Positions 42,462 through 50,647 of a DNA stretch of 64,000 nucleotides are shown here, piece after piece. The position numbers and the translations under genes were made by a program. Location of the stretch: contig DXWI01000009.1 in assembly GCA_019416935.1 (NCBI GenBank), positions 1 through 64,000 of the forward strand. The letters run 5' to 3'. The number at the start of each line of letters is the position of its first letter. Position 1 is the first letter of the stretch. The notes under the pieces are model-generated. The model was not told the DNA's origin and made no database searches. It worked only from the letters and a program-made list of their open reading frames with translations. The stretch is from Clostridiales bacterium (GTDB lineage Bacteria; Bacillota; Clostridia; Christensenellales; CAG-138).

Positions 42462-43814
42462 TCAGTGCAGGAACATCCACGCAATGAACACACCGACCAT
42501 GGAGGCAAGACCGATGACCAACGTGCCGAGCGTCTGCGTCTTGTAACCGTCCTCCACCTTCAACTCGCCAAAGTTCGTTACCACCCAGAAGTAGCTGTCA
42601 TTCGCATGCGATACCGTCATGGCGCCCGCGCCAATGGCGATGACCGTCAATGCGCCCAGTACCGGTGTGCCAAGGCCCAGCACCTCCATCATAGGCGCCA
42701 GAATGCCGGCCGTGGTCGTGATGGCCACGGTAGACGAGCCTTGCGCACACTTGAGGATCGCCGCGAGCAGGAACGGGAAGAAGATGCCGATCGTCGAGAG
42801 CACTTCCGCGTTGGCGGTGATGTATTCCACCATGCTGGTGGAGGCAATCACCTTGCCGAGCACGCCGCCGGCAGCCGTCACGAACAGGATCGGGCCGGTG
42901 ACACGGAGCGTATCGTCCGTGATCTTGTGGAAGCCCTGCACTCCCTTTTGCGCGGCCAGCAGAATCACACCCAGCACAGCGCCCACCGCCAGAGCAATGA
43001 TGGGCGTACCGATGAACTGCACGAAAGGCACCTGGAGACCCGCCATGGAAAACGCAGACGCGAGACCCATCAACAGGATCGGCACGACGATGGGGGCAAA
43101 CGACAGGAAAGCGTTGGGCAGCTTGCCATAGCTGGCCACGAGCTCCTCATACGTCTTGACCGTGGCATCGTTGGCGTCGGCTTCGTCCGCCGCGTGTACC
43201 TTTTTGCCCACGCGCACCGCAAAGATGTATGCCGCAATGAGCGGCGGGATGGACAGCAGCGCGCCGAGGCTCATGACCAGCAGCAGATGGTTGCCCACGC
43301 CGAGCGTGTTGGCCGCAGCAATGGGGCCGGGCGTCGGCGGGATAAAGCAGTGCGCAATGTACAGGCCCATGGAAAGCGCCACCGTGCATGCCACGGACGA
43401 CTTGCGCGTGCGCTGCACGAGCGCCTTGCGGATCGGGTTCAGAATGACAAATCCCGAGTCGCAGAACACCGGGATGGACACGATCCAGCCCATAATGAGC
43501 ATCGCCAGCTCCGGATGCTTTTTGCCGACCAGGCGAACCACGCAGTCGGACATCTTGAGCGCTGCGCCGGACACCTCCAACAGCGTGCCGACGAGGGCGC
43601 CGAGGATGATTACGATACCGATGCTCGTAAACGTGCCGGAAAAGCCCTGCCCGATGACGCCCGGGATGTCCTGCAGCGGGATGCCGCCCAGTATCGCCAG
43701 CAGCAGCGATACCGCGAGAATGGAGAGAAACGGGTGAATCTTGAGCTTGGAAATTGCCAGAATCATCAGCACAATGCAGACAACAAAGGCAATCATCAGG
43801 GGAATGCCAGTCAT
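42462..43814 (-). CDS. GntP-family permease, probable glycerate/sugar-acid importer
   Basis: This 450-residue membrane protein has about 12-14 helices. GntP marks include SIPVFCDSGFVILNPI, HCFIPPTPGPIAAANTLGV and TVSHANDSYFWVV. GntP members import gluconate, glycerate and related acids by proton symport; the adjacent glycerate kinase favours glycerate here. GGAGGAAAAGAAAC precedes ATG 43814. The regulator gene lies upstream. Confidence 0.9.
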   Translation of the reverse strand: MTGIPLMIAFVVCIVLMILAISKLKIHPFLSILAVSLLLAILGGIPLQDIPGVIGQGFSGTFTSIGIVIILGALVGTLLEVSGAALKMSDCVVRLVGKKHPELAMLIMGWIVSIPVFCDSGFVILNPIRKALVQRTRKSSVACTVALSMGLYIAHCFIPPTPGPIAAANTLGVGNHLLLVMSLGALLSIPPLIAAYIFAVRVGKKVHAADEADANDATVKTYEELVASYGKLPNAFLSFAPIVVPILLMGLASAFSMAGLQVPFVQFIGTPIIALAVGAVLGVILLAAQKGVQGFHKITDDTLRVTGPILFVTAAGGVLGKVIASTSMVEYITANAEVLSTIGIFFPFLLAAILKCAQGSSTVAITTTAGILAPMMEVLGLGTPVLGALTVIAIGAGAMTVSHANDSYFWVVTNFGELKVEDGYKTQTLGTLVIGLASMVGVFIAWMFLH

Positions 43815-43873
43815 GTTTCTTTTCCTCCTATCCATGATAATTCCGCTGATGTGCGGATTGATGAGATACCCTG

Positions 43874-43990
43874 ATTATAGCCCATTGTCACGCACTCGTA
43901 TATGTTTTTCAAACTAACAAATCGGAAAACAACATGTTTTGAAGAACAGTTAATGCCTTATTTTCGTCAAAATTCCCACGGCATGGTGTG
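43874..43990 (-). promoter_or_regulatory. gntP control region, likely activator-dependent
   Basis: TATAAT is present on the minus strand at 43879-43874, but no good -35 lies 16-18 bases upstream. The AT-rich upstream DNA holds AAAACATGTTGTTTT, a near-palindrome, which could bind the adjacent CdaR-type activator. Confidence 0.5.
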
Positions 43991-45154
43991 CTAAGCGCCC
44001 ATCAAATCGCGCACTTCGCGATAAAAATAAATGGCGATGTAAAACAGCGAAGAATGTCGGATGGATCGCGGATCGTATCCGGTGCGTTCCGCGATGCGCC
44101 TGAGCTTGTATTGGAGTGTATTTCGATGGATATAAAGCGCCTCTGCGGCACGGCTGAGCGAGCCGTCGTAGTCGTAGAACACCTCCAGCACCGGCAGCAG
44201 CCGCGCGATCTCGGCATCGGAAAAGCCGCGCATGATCCTGCGCACATATTCGAGCTTTGTCATGCTGTCCACCGCGTCGGCAAAAACCTCCATGTTCAGG
44301 TCGCCGTAGAGCCGTATCGCTCCCGACTTGCGCGTGCGCATGCAGGCGGCCAGCGCCCGCTGCGCCTTGACGCTGTTGATGTGCATCGTTTCAAACCCGC
44401 CGACACAGTCGTCGATGCCGACGGCGAGCCGCAGGTTCGGAAACGGTTTCTCCACCGCGGCGCACATGGCCCCGGCCATGGCGACGAGTTCCTCGTCGTG
44501 CTGCGGCGTCACGAGACAGACGAGACCGGACGGCGTCTTCAAAAACAGGTTGTTTCGATCGGCATTGACAATGAACCGGCGAATCGCCTGCTCGGCACTG
44601 TTGATGTCGTGCAGTGTCTCCAAGTGCTGCGTGCGCGCCGGCTCATAGACACAGCAGGCCAGCACACGGCGCGGCACAGTGACATCCATGCGCAGCGCAA
44701 GGCCGCGCTCCACAAACGCGACGTTGTGATTTTTACGGTCGCCGTTGAGCCTCTCTTCCAGATAGCTGTTGCGCACGTTCTCGCCCACGATACGCCGCTC
44801 GGCATGGTACGCCTCGGACAGCAGCAATTCCGTCATGCGCTGGATAATGCGCGCGCTGTCTACGATCTCCGCATACCCGCCGGTGATGCCCAACACGCCC
44901 AATGTCCGTCCGTCCATCACAATTGGAAAATTCAGTCCGCGCAGCGCGCCGGCATACTCGCCATCGCGGTGCACAATCACCTCGGACAGGCCCTCCGTGA
45001 CAATGCGGTAAGCGCCCTCGTGAAACGAACCGACACGCATGGGATCGGTCGAAGCAATGATGGTTCCGTGCGGGTCCATCAGGTTGATCTTCTGTGGAAT
45101 AATATGGTTGACCTCTGCAACGATTTTTTCCGCGATCCGTCTGGACAGTTCCAT
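43991..45154 (-). CDS. cdaR: CdaR-family sugar-diacid/glycerate-responsive regulator
   Basis: CdaR proteins sense sugar acids or glycerate and activate their catabolic genes. The 387-residue protein has the N-terminal diacid-recognition domain (RIAEKIVAEVNHIIPQKINL; GILGITGGYAEIV-like LGVLGITGGYAEIVDSA), a GGDEF-like middle and the C-terminal PucR-type HTH (DYDGSLSRAAEALYIHRNTL then QYKLRRIAERTGYD). It sits upstream of gntP and the glycerate kinase on the same strand. Own promoter at 45215-45187. Confidence 0.93.
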   Translation of the reverse strand: MELSRRIAEKIVAEVNHIIPQKINLMDPHGTIIASTDPMRVGSFHEGAYRIVTEGLSEVIVHRDGEYAGALRGLNFPIVMDGRTLGVLGITGGYAEIVDSARIIQRMTELLLSEAYHAERRIVGENVRNSYLEERLNGDRKNHNVAFVERGLALRMDVTVPRRVLACCVYEPARTQHLETLHDINSAEQAIRRFIVNADRNNLFLKTPSGLVCLVTPQHDEELVAMAGAMCAAVEKPFPNLRLAVGIDDCVGGFETMHINSVKAQRALAACMRTRKSGAIRLYGDLNMEVFADAVDSMTKLEYVRRIMRGFSDAEIARLLPVLEVFYDYDGSLSRAAEALYIHRNTLQYKLRRIAERTGYDPRSIRHSSLFYIAIYFYREVRDLMGA

Positions 45155-45186
45155 GCCATGCCCCCCTCGCGCGATGTGTTACCGTC

Positions 45187-45215
45187 AGTATACCAGTATA
45201 GAACGCCGGCGGCAA
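45187..45215 (-). promoter_or_regulatory. promoter of cdaR
   Basis: On the minus strand TTGCCG (45215-45210) and TATACT (45192-45187) are 17 bases apart; it is divergent from the rmuC promoter. Confidence 0.65.
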
Positions 45216-45223
45216 GCGAACGT

Positions 45224-45253
45224 TTGCGTTCTCTGCCACGGCTATGGTATACT
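45224..45253 (+). promoter_or_regulatory. promoter of rmuC
   Basis: TTGCGT (45224-45229) and TATACT (45248-45253) are 18 bases apart. The mRNA would have a leader of about 265 bases before the conventional rmuC start. That leader is open in frame from an ATG at 45289 preceded by AAGGGAG. Confidence 0.65.
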
Positions 45254-45525
45254 GATAAACAGGAAAGCAGAATTGCGGGAAGGGAGCGATGTCCGGACTG
45301 CGCCTGCTGTTGTTTTACCTGTATGCATGCGTACATCTGGCCGCCTGCCTGTACCGCCGTTCAAACAGTTGTTTGCGTGCCGGTATGCCAGCGGCCGCAC
45401 GGTCGGCCACGGCGCCGGCGCTGCTGCCACACACCGTTTTTTTTGCACAACCGCCGGCGAACGCTGCGTTTCCGTCATGCCGCAGTACAGGGTCTGAGGG
45501 TTGCCGGCTTTCCGGGAGGTTTTTG

Positions 45526-46812
45526 ATGGACAACCTGTTGCTCACGATCGTATTGGTTCTCTCCGCAGCATGCGCGGCGCTGCTTGCCGCGGTGCTGCTG
45601 CGCGCGCGCCGGCAGGAGCAGCCCATCAAGCGGCTGCTCGACGCGCAGACCACGCTCCGGCAGGAATTGCTGGACACGCAGGCCGCGCTCCGGCAGGAGC
45701 TTTCGCACACGGTACAGGACGCCGTCGCTTCGCTGGGCCATCTGCTTAGCGCCGGCCAGCAGCGCGCCTCCGAGCAGATGGAGCTGCGGCTCAAAACGTT
45801 TGAATCCGGCAACGAGCAGAAGCTGGAGGCCATCCGCGAAACCATGGAGCGCCAGTTGACGCAGCTGCAGGCGGACAACAATCAGAAACTGGAGCAGATG
45901 CGCGTCGTCGTCGATGAAAAGCTGCAAAAGACGCTGGAAACGCGGATGACACAATCCTTCCAACTCGTGAGCGAACGGCTGGAGCAGGTGTACCGCGGGC
46001 TTGGCGAGATGCAGTCGCTTGCGTCCGGCGTGGGCGATCTCAAGCGCGTACTCTCCGGCGTGAAAACGCGCGGCATTCTCGGTGAAATCCAGCTCGGCGC
46101 CATTCTGGAAGAAATCCTGTCCCCGGAGCAGTATGAAAAAAACGTGGCCACCCGTCCCCGCAGCGCCGAGCGGGTCGAGTATGCCGTGAAGCTGCCCGGC
46201 GACGACGGGCATCCGGTGTATCTGCCCATCGATTCCAAATTCCCCGGCGACACCTACGCAAACCTGCTCGAGGCCTACGACAGCGGTTCGCCGGAGCGGG
46301 TCCACGCCGCGGTCAACGCGCTCGCCGCACAGATCAAGAAGGAGGCGCGCGATATCCGCGATAAGTACGTCTCCCCACCCGATACGACGGACTTTGCAAT
46401 CCTGTTCCTTCCGTTTGAAGGGCTGTACGCCGAGGTCGTCAATCGCGGTCTGATCGAGGAGCTTCAGCGCAGCTACCGGATCAATATCGCGGGGCCGTCG
46501 ACCATGGCCGCGCTGCTCAACAGCCTGCAAATGGGGTTCCGCACCGTGGCGCTGCAAAAGCGCAGCAGCGAGGTTTGGCGCGTGCTCGGCGCGGTTCGGA
46601 CAGAGTTTGAGAAGTTCGGCACGACGCTCGAGCGCACGCAGAAACGGCTCGACGACGCGCACCGCGAATTGGACGAGCTGGTCGGAACCCGCACCCGGCA
46701 GATCCAGCGCAAGCTGCGTAGCGTGGAGCGCATTGAGGACCCGACTGCACGCAGCGCGCTGCTTTCGCTCGACGATGCGCCGGAAGCGGCGCCGGATAAA
46801 ATTTCCGAATAA
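45526..46812 (+). CDS. rmuC: DNA recombination protein RmuC
   Basis: RmuC limits inversions and is a predicted nuclease-fold protein acting at the membrane. It has one N-terminal membrane segment (LLLTIVLVLSAACAALLAAV), a long coiled coil to about residue 170, then the RmuC domain: GILGEIQLGAILEEIL, LPIDSKFPGDTYANLLEAYD and INIAGPSTMAALLNSLQMGF. GGGAGGTTTTTG precedes ATG 45526 (428 residues). The reading frame is open upstream to an ATG at 45289 with its own ribosome site, giving a possible 79-residue extension of atypical sequence. Confidence 0.93.
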   Translation: MDNLLLTIVLVLSAACAALLAAVLLRARRQEQPIKRLLDAQTTLRQELLDTQAALRQELSHTVQDAVASLGHLLSAGQQRASEQMELRLKTFESGNEQKLEAIRETMERQLTQLQADNNQKLEQMRVVVDEKLQKTLETRMTQSFQLVSERLEQVYRGLGEMQSLASGVGDLKRVLSGVKTRGILGEIQLGAILEEILSPEQYEKNVATRPRSAERVEYAVKLPGDDGHPVYLPIDSKFPGDTYANLLEAYDSGSPERVHAAVNALAAQIKKEARDIRDKYVSPPDTTDFAILFLPFEGLYAEVVNRGLIEELQRSYRINIAGPSTMAALLNSLQMGFRTVALQKRSSEVWRVLGAVRTEFEKFGTTLERTQKRLDDAHRELDELVGTRTRQIQRKLRSVERIEDPTARSALLSLDDAPEAAPDKISE

Positions 46813-46825
46813 TTCGTTTTGGTGC

Positions 46826-46854
46826 TTGACATCCGCCTCGCATATTGCTACAAT
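46826..46854 (+). promoter_or_regulatory. promoter of tRNA-Arg
   Basis: TTGACA (46826-46831) and TACAAT (46849-46854) are 17 bases apart, 15 bases before the tRNA. Confidence 0.85.
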
Positions 46855-46869
46855 AATCGAGTGTGAAAT

Positions 46870-46945
46870 GCGCTTGTAGCTCAGTGGATAGAGTGCCCGG
46901 CTACGAACCGGTAGGTCGCAGGTTCGAATCCTGCCAGGCGCGCCA
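46870..46945 (+). tRNA. tRNA-Arg (anticodon ACG), CCA encoded
   Basis: The cloverleaf is complete: acceptor GCGCTTG/CAGGCGC, D-loop AGCTCAGTGGATAGAG, anticodon loop CTACGAA, T-arm GGTTCGAATCC and encoded CCA. The anticodon ACG reads CGN arginine codons after A-to-I editing. Confidence 0.97.
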
Positions 46946-46948
46946 CAA

Positions 46949-46982
46949 CGGAGCAAACAGTCAGCGTTTGCTCCGTTTTTTT
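46949..46982 (+). terminator. terminator of tRNA-Arg
   Basis: CGGAGCAAAC pairs with GTTTGCTCCG and is followed by seven T. Confidence 0.95.
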
Positions 46983-47164
46983 GTAAAGACCATGCATCCG
47001 CATTCTTTTCGTACTGCGCCTGTATCCAACATTGACCCGGTCTGCGCCGGCCTTTCACCGATTCGTTTCACACGTGCCGACAACGCGGCGCGCTCACATT
47101 ACAGGGATGCCGTGCTCTCGTTTGTTAACCGGCCAATTCTTACCGTACAGAGGGGAAAGACTCC

Positions 47165-48307
47165 ATGCAGCAGAAACGTATCGCTATCCTGTTGTCGGCA
47201 TTTCTTGTATTCACTGCCGTTTCCGCGTGCGGCGAAGCGCAGCAGAGCGCCGTACAGCCGACGTCCGCGCCGGTTCAGGCCATCGAATGCGTCGCTACGA
47301 CCGCGCCGAGTCCCGCGCCCACATCGCAGCCGACGCCGGAACCGACCCCCGCGCCTACGCCGGAGCCGACGCCGGAGCCGACCGCCACACCCGTGCCCGC
47401 GGTTGTGCTGTCGGATCAGGCGTTTATCGTTGCCGTGCCGGAGCGGGAATGCCGCGTTTCGCTGCTTTGCGAAACCTATCAGCAGCTCGAAGCGCCGCTG
47501 TCGGTAGAAGCGCGCCTTTCGGACGGCACCGTAGTGGGCAGCGCTCAGGTCAAGCGGCATGAAACCAAGCTGAAATTCCGCCTGCCCGCCGGTGCTCAGC
47601 CGCGCACAACGCTGTATCTGTGGCAGGAAGGCGTGGATTATGCGATCGATACGCTGGACGTTGCTGTTACGGACCCGAACTATGAGCCGATTCGCGGCAA
47701 CTATGCGCGCGACGACAAGATGATCGCGCTGACGTTTGACTGTGCCTACGGAGAAGCGCAAACCGACTTTCTGCTGGATACGCTGCGCGCGTACGATATT
47801 CATGCAACCTTCTTTATGATCGGCACGTGGATCGGCAACCACGGTCCATGGATTGAAACCATGTTGGAGGACGGGCACGAACTGGGAAACCACACGATGA
47901 ACCATGTGCGTTTTTCGGAAACCCCTGCAGCCACCATCAAAAAGCAGATCGAGCGCACGAGCGACCGCCTGCTGGAAAACCACAACTATACCACGAAGCT
48001 GCTTCGCCCGCCGTATGGCAGCAAGACGGACGTATCCAATGCGGTCACGCGGTTCCTTGGTTCGGAGGTCATCCTGTGGGGGCTCTCCGCTGCGGATTCC
48101 AACCCCGACCATACGGCAAAGAAGATCATCCGGCGCGTGCTTGACAATGTGAAACCGGGCGATATCATCCTGTTTCACAACGGTGCGCCGCAGATGCGCG
48201 ACTATCTTGTGCCCATTCTGGACGAGCTGATTTCCCGCGGCTATACCTTTGGAACCGTTTCTGAGCTGATGGGCTGGACGGAGAAATCGGAGAACCCGCA
48301 AAGCTGA
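47165..48307 (+). CDS. polysaccharide deacetylase lipoprotein (CE4)
   Basis: This is a surface lipoprotein: signal peptide with lipobox VSAC (Cys22), then a PTPEPTPAPTPEPTPEPT linker, a beta-rich region and a NodB-type deacetylase domain from about residue 185. CE4 motifs are TFDCAYG (the catalytic TFDD is TFDC here), HTMNH for metal binding, RPPYGS, and GDIILFHN. It probably deacetylates peptidoglycan or another beta-linked amino sugar. The Cys for the second Asp of TFDD is unusual, as in CE4 proteins of the PdaA-like or altered-site kind. It starts a run of three wall-directed lipoproteins. Confidence 0.9.
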   Translation: MQQKRIAILLSAFLVFTAVSACGEAQQSAVQPTSAPVQAIECVATTAPSPAPTSQPTPEPTPAPTPEPTPEPTATPVPAVVLSDQAFIVAVPERECRVSLLCETYQQLEAPLSVEARLSDGTVVGSAQVKRHETKLKFRLPAGAQPRTTLYLWQEGVDYAIDTLDVAVTDPNYEPIRGNYARDDKMIALTFDCAYGEAQTDFLLDTLRAYDIHATFFMIGTWIGNHGPWIETMLEDGHELGNHTMNHVRFSETPAATIKKQIERTSDRLLENHNYTTKLLRPPYGSKTDVSNAVTRFLGSEVILWGLSAADSNPDHTAKKIIRRVLDNVKPGDIILFHNGAPQMRDYLVPILDELISRGYTFGTVSELMGWTEKSENPQS

Positions 48308-48323
48308 CGGAAGCCAACAGGGC

Positions 48324-48358
48324 ACATGCCGGACAAATCCATGTCCGGCATGTTTTTT
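48324..48358 (+). terminator. terminator of the deacetylase gene
   Basis: CATGCCGGAC pairs with GTCCGGCATG, followed by six T. Confidence 0.95.
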
Positions 48359-48399
48359 GCTGTGTTCGGCGCCGGAAGCGGTCAATGTCGCGCTTTTGC

Positions 48400-48428
48400 T
48401 TGACAGCGCGGCCCGGCATGCTTATGAT
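48400..48428 (+). promoter_or_regulatory. promoter of the NlpC/P60 lipoprotein
   Basis: TTGACA (48400-48405) and TATGAT (48423-48428) are exactly 17 bases apart. Confidence 0.85.
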
Positions 48429-48466
48429 GACAAGCGACGACAGTTTTTTCTTGATTTGGAGCGATT

Positions 48467-50266
48467 ATGCAAAACAGAAACCGCCCGGTTTGGATGCCGC
48501 TGTTCCTTTGCGTGTTGCTATGCGTTGTATGCGCGTCCGGGTGCGCCGAACCGGCACAAGTGCAGGAGTCCAAGGCCACGCCGTTTCCGACAGCGACGGC
48601 AACGGCCCGCCCAACGCCCGTGCCCACGCCCGCGCCCACGCCGGAACCGACGCCAGAGCCGTACCCGACCAACTATATGGGCGCCGCGGAGGCGGACGCC
48701 TTGCTGCTGGAGCAGGAAACGGTGCTGCTGGTCAAATCCCGCACCAACCGAATCCGGCTTTACGCCGCGCCTTCCCTCGATGCGCCGAACGAAAATATCA
48801 AAAATCTTGTGACAGATGTGTCCAACAGCGAGTTGATCGTGCTGGGTGAAGAGACCGCGCCGGACGGCACGCGGTTCTACCGCGTCCGGGCCGCATTCAA
48901 CGGTGCGCAGGGGTATATGCCCGTCTCACAAACGCGCGCTTCGGTTCTCGCCGGCGAGGGCGTTTCCGGTTATGCGATCATGCAGCGGCCCGGCTGCGCG
49001 GTATACCGTTCCAGCAAGGCGGAGAGCCGGCTGCTCGCGCGCGCGGATTATCAGGCCGTTCGCGTGCTCGGCTCGTACCGCGGCTTCTATTTTGTGGTCA
49101 CGCAGGATGGCGTCTACGGCTATGTTGACCCGGCGCAGCTCCGGATGGTGACGCGCGAGCAGTTGGAGGCCTATCTCGCGTACGGCCGGTTGGAGGACAG
49201 CGCGGAATCCTTCTCCGTAGCCGCGTTTGCCGACGCCGCGGAAAAGCTGGCCGGGCAGCGTGCGGAATCGGCCGAAGAGCTGATCGTCTCGGAACTCACG
49301 CGCGCAGGGCTGTATTTTTCACCGGGATACTACCGGTATCTGGAAAAACCGCTCGGCAGTCTGCTGCTCTATCCGCAGCGACTGTATCAGGAGCCGGTGT
49401 ACAATTCGCTTCGGTTCAAGCTCTGGAACAGTGCGGGAAATCTCGTATATGCCGCGGGGCGGGAGACCGAGTGGGCCTATCTGGACAGCTATGCGGACGT
49501 GCAGCGCGGCGATCTGCTGTTCTTCTCCGAATACAGCGATACCGATACCGCCGTCGTGCTGCCATATGAGGTGGTGCTGCGCGGAAAGGACTCCGGTTTT
49601 ATCACCGCCTGCGGCATCGCGCTCGGGGACGACCGCATGCTGACGGTTGAGGATGGCACGGTCACAATCGTGGAGCGTCTGAGCGAGCAGGCTTTGATGC
49701 GGTACTTTGACAGCGGCAGGCGCATTCTTCCCGCGGTTACGGATGAAAAGGCGCATATGATCGAAACGATGATCGCGGCCATCTACGATCGTCTCGGCAC
49801 ACCCTATCACAACATCGTGCGCACGGGCGATGCGAGCTACGACTGTTCCGGCATCATCTGCTGGTCGCTCCGCACGATGGGCGTGCGCCGTGACAGGCGC
49901 AGCGATACCATGGAGATGGAGGAAACAACGGCGGCCGGTCTGTCCAATACGTTTGTGCTGTATCGCGGCGATAACAAAATCCAGCTCGCGCGCATCAATG
50001 AGCAGTCCAAAATGCAGGAGGACATCGCGCGGCTGGAACGCGGCGATCTCGTGTTCCTGCTCAACGAAAAGCATTCCCGCATCGGCCATGTGATGATCTA
50101 TCTGGGCGGCGGGAACGTGATCCATTCGACTACGGTTTCCGATGATTATCGCGGCACGCTGGTGGCAGGATTCCGGCCGGAACTGCAGGAGCTGTATTCC
50201 TGCGCAACCCGTATTGTTTCATACGGCGAGCGGGAATACCCCATTGCAGCGCAGAGCGCGCAATGA
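48467..50266 (+). CDS. SH3-domain NlpC/P60 lipoprotein
   Basis: A 599-residue surface lipoprotein with lipobox ASGC (Cys26), a Pro/Thr linker and two bacterial SH3-like regions (about 85-160 and 165-225: LVKSRTNRIRLYAAPSLDAP; IMQRPGCAVYRSSKAESRLL). There follows an unusual middle part that itself looks like a degenerate papain-like domain (YADVQRGDLLFFSEYSDTDT), then an NlpC/P60 domain with catalytic Cys in ASYDCSGIICW and His in SRIGHVMIYLGGG. It should cut peptidoglycan stem peptides. GAGCGATT precedes the ATG. Confidence 0.9.
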   Translation: MQNRNRPVWMPLFLCVLLCVVCASGCAEPAQVQESKATPFPTATATARPTPVPTPAPTPEPTPEPYPTNYMGAAEADALLLEQETVLLVKSRTNRIRLYAAPSLDAPNENIKNLVTDVSNSELIVLGEETAPDGTRFYRVRAAFNGAQGYMPVSQTRASVLAGEGVSGYAIMQRPGCAVYRSSKAESRLLARADYQAVRVLGSYRGFYFVVTQDGVYGYVDPAQLRMVTREQLEAYLAYGRLEDSAESFSVAAFADAAEKLAGQRAESAEELIVSELTRAGLYFSPGYYRYLEKPLGSLLLYPQRLYQEPVYNSLRFKLWNSAGNLVYAAGRETEWAYLDSYADVQRGDLLFFSEYSDTDTAVVLPYEVVLRGKDSGFITACGIALGDDRMLTVEDGTVTIVERLSEQALMRYFDSGRRILPAVTDEKAHMIETMIAAIYDRLGTPYHNIVRTGDASYDCSGIICWSLRTMGVRRDRRSDTMEMEETTAAGLSNTFVLYRGDNKIQLARINEQSKMQEDIARLERGDLVFLLNEKHSRIGHVMIYLGGGNVIHSTTVSDDYRGTLVAGFRPELQELYSCATRIVSYGEREYPIAAQSAQ

Positions 50267-50325
50267 TCGGGGATCCCCTCCCCTGTGCGCCGGTCGCACC
50301 GCCCTTCGATATGTCGGGCAGCCCC

Positions 50326-50414
50326 GCAATCCGCGCGGAGCACACCATGTCGCTTCTGGCGTCCCACGCACAGCATCTTGTCGAATTTGCTGCAATCCGC
50401 GCGGAGCACACACC
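50326..50414. repeat. 20-bp direct repeat pair in the intergenic region
   Basis: GCAATCCGCGCGGAGCACAC occurs at 50326-50345 and again at 50392-50411, 66 bases apart. The whole gap 50267-50647 has no credible gene and is GC-rich. Confidence 0.6.
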
Positions 50415-50647
50415 CCGCCATGCGCGTACACACCGGTTTTCCTGCAGCAACCGTCCGCGCCGAATCCATCATCACTGCGGGTCTCGGCGTGCGCGGCGGC
50501 AGCTAACAGCGCCCCCTGCTGCGGCGGTTCCCGGATTTGGCCTTTTCGGTTTTCAGCCTTGACCTTTGGGGTAAAGAACGCGTACCTGTTATGAAAGGGT
50601 ATTGGGTCTACTATGCTGCGCAAGCCCCACCCGAAAGGAAATAACAA

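Noticed and set aside
50130..50647. Several overlapping frames between the NlpC and VanX/M14 genes
   Set aside because: They contain the 20-base direct repeat, lack start signals and show no protein-like composition.
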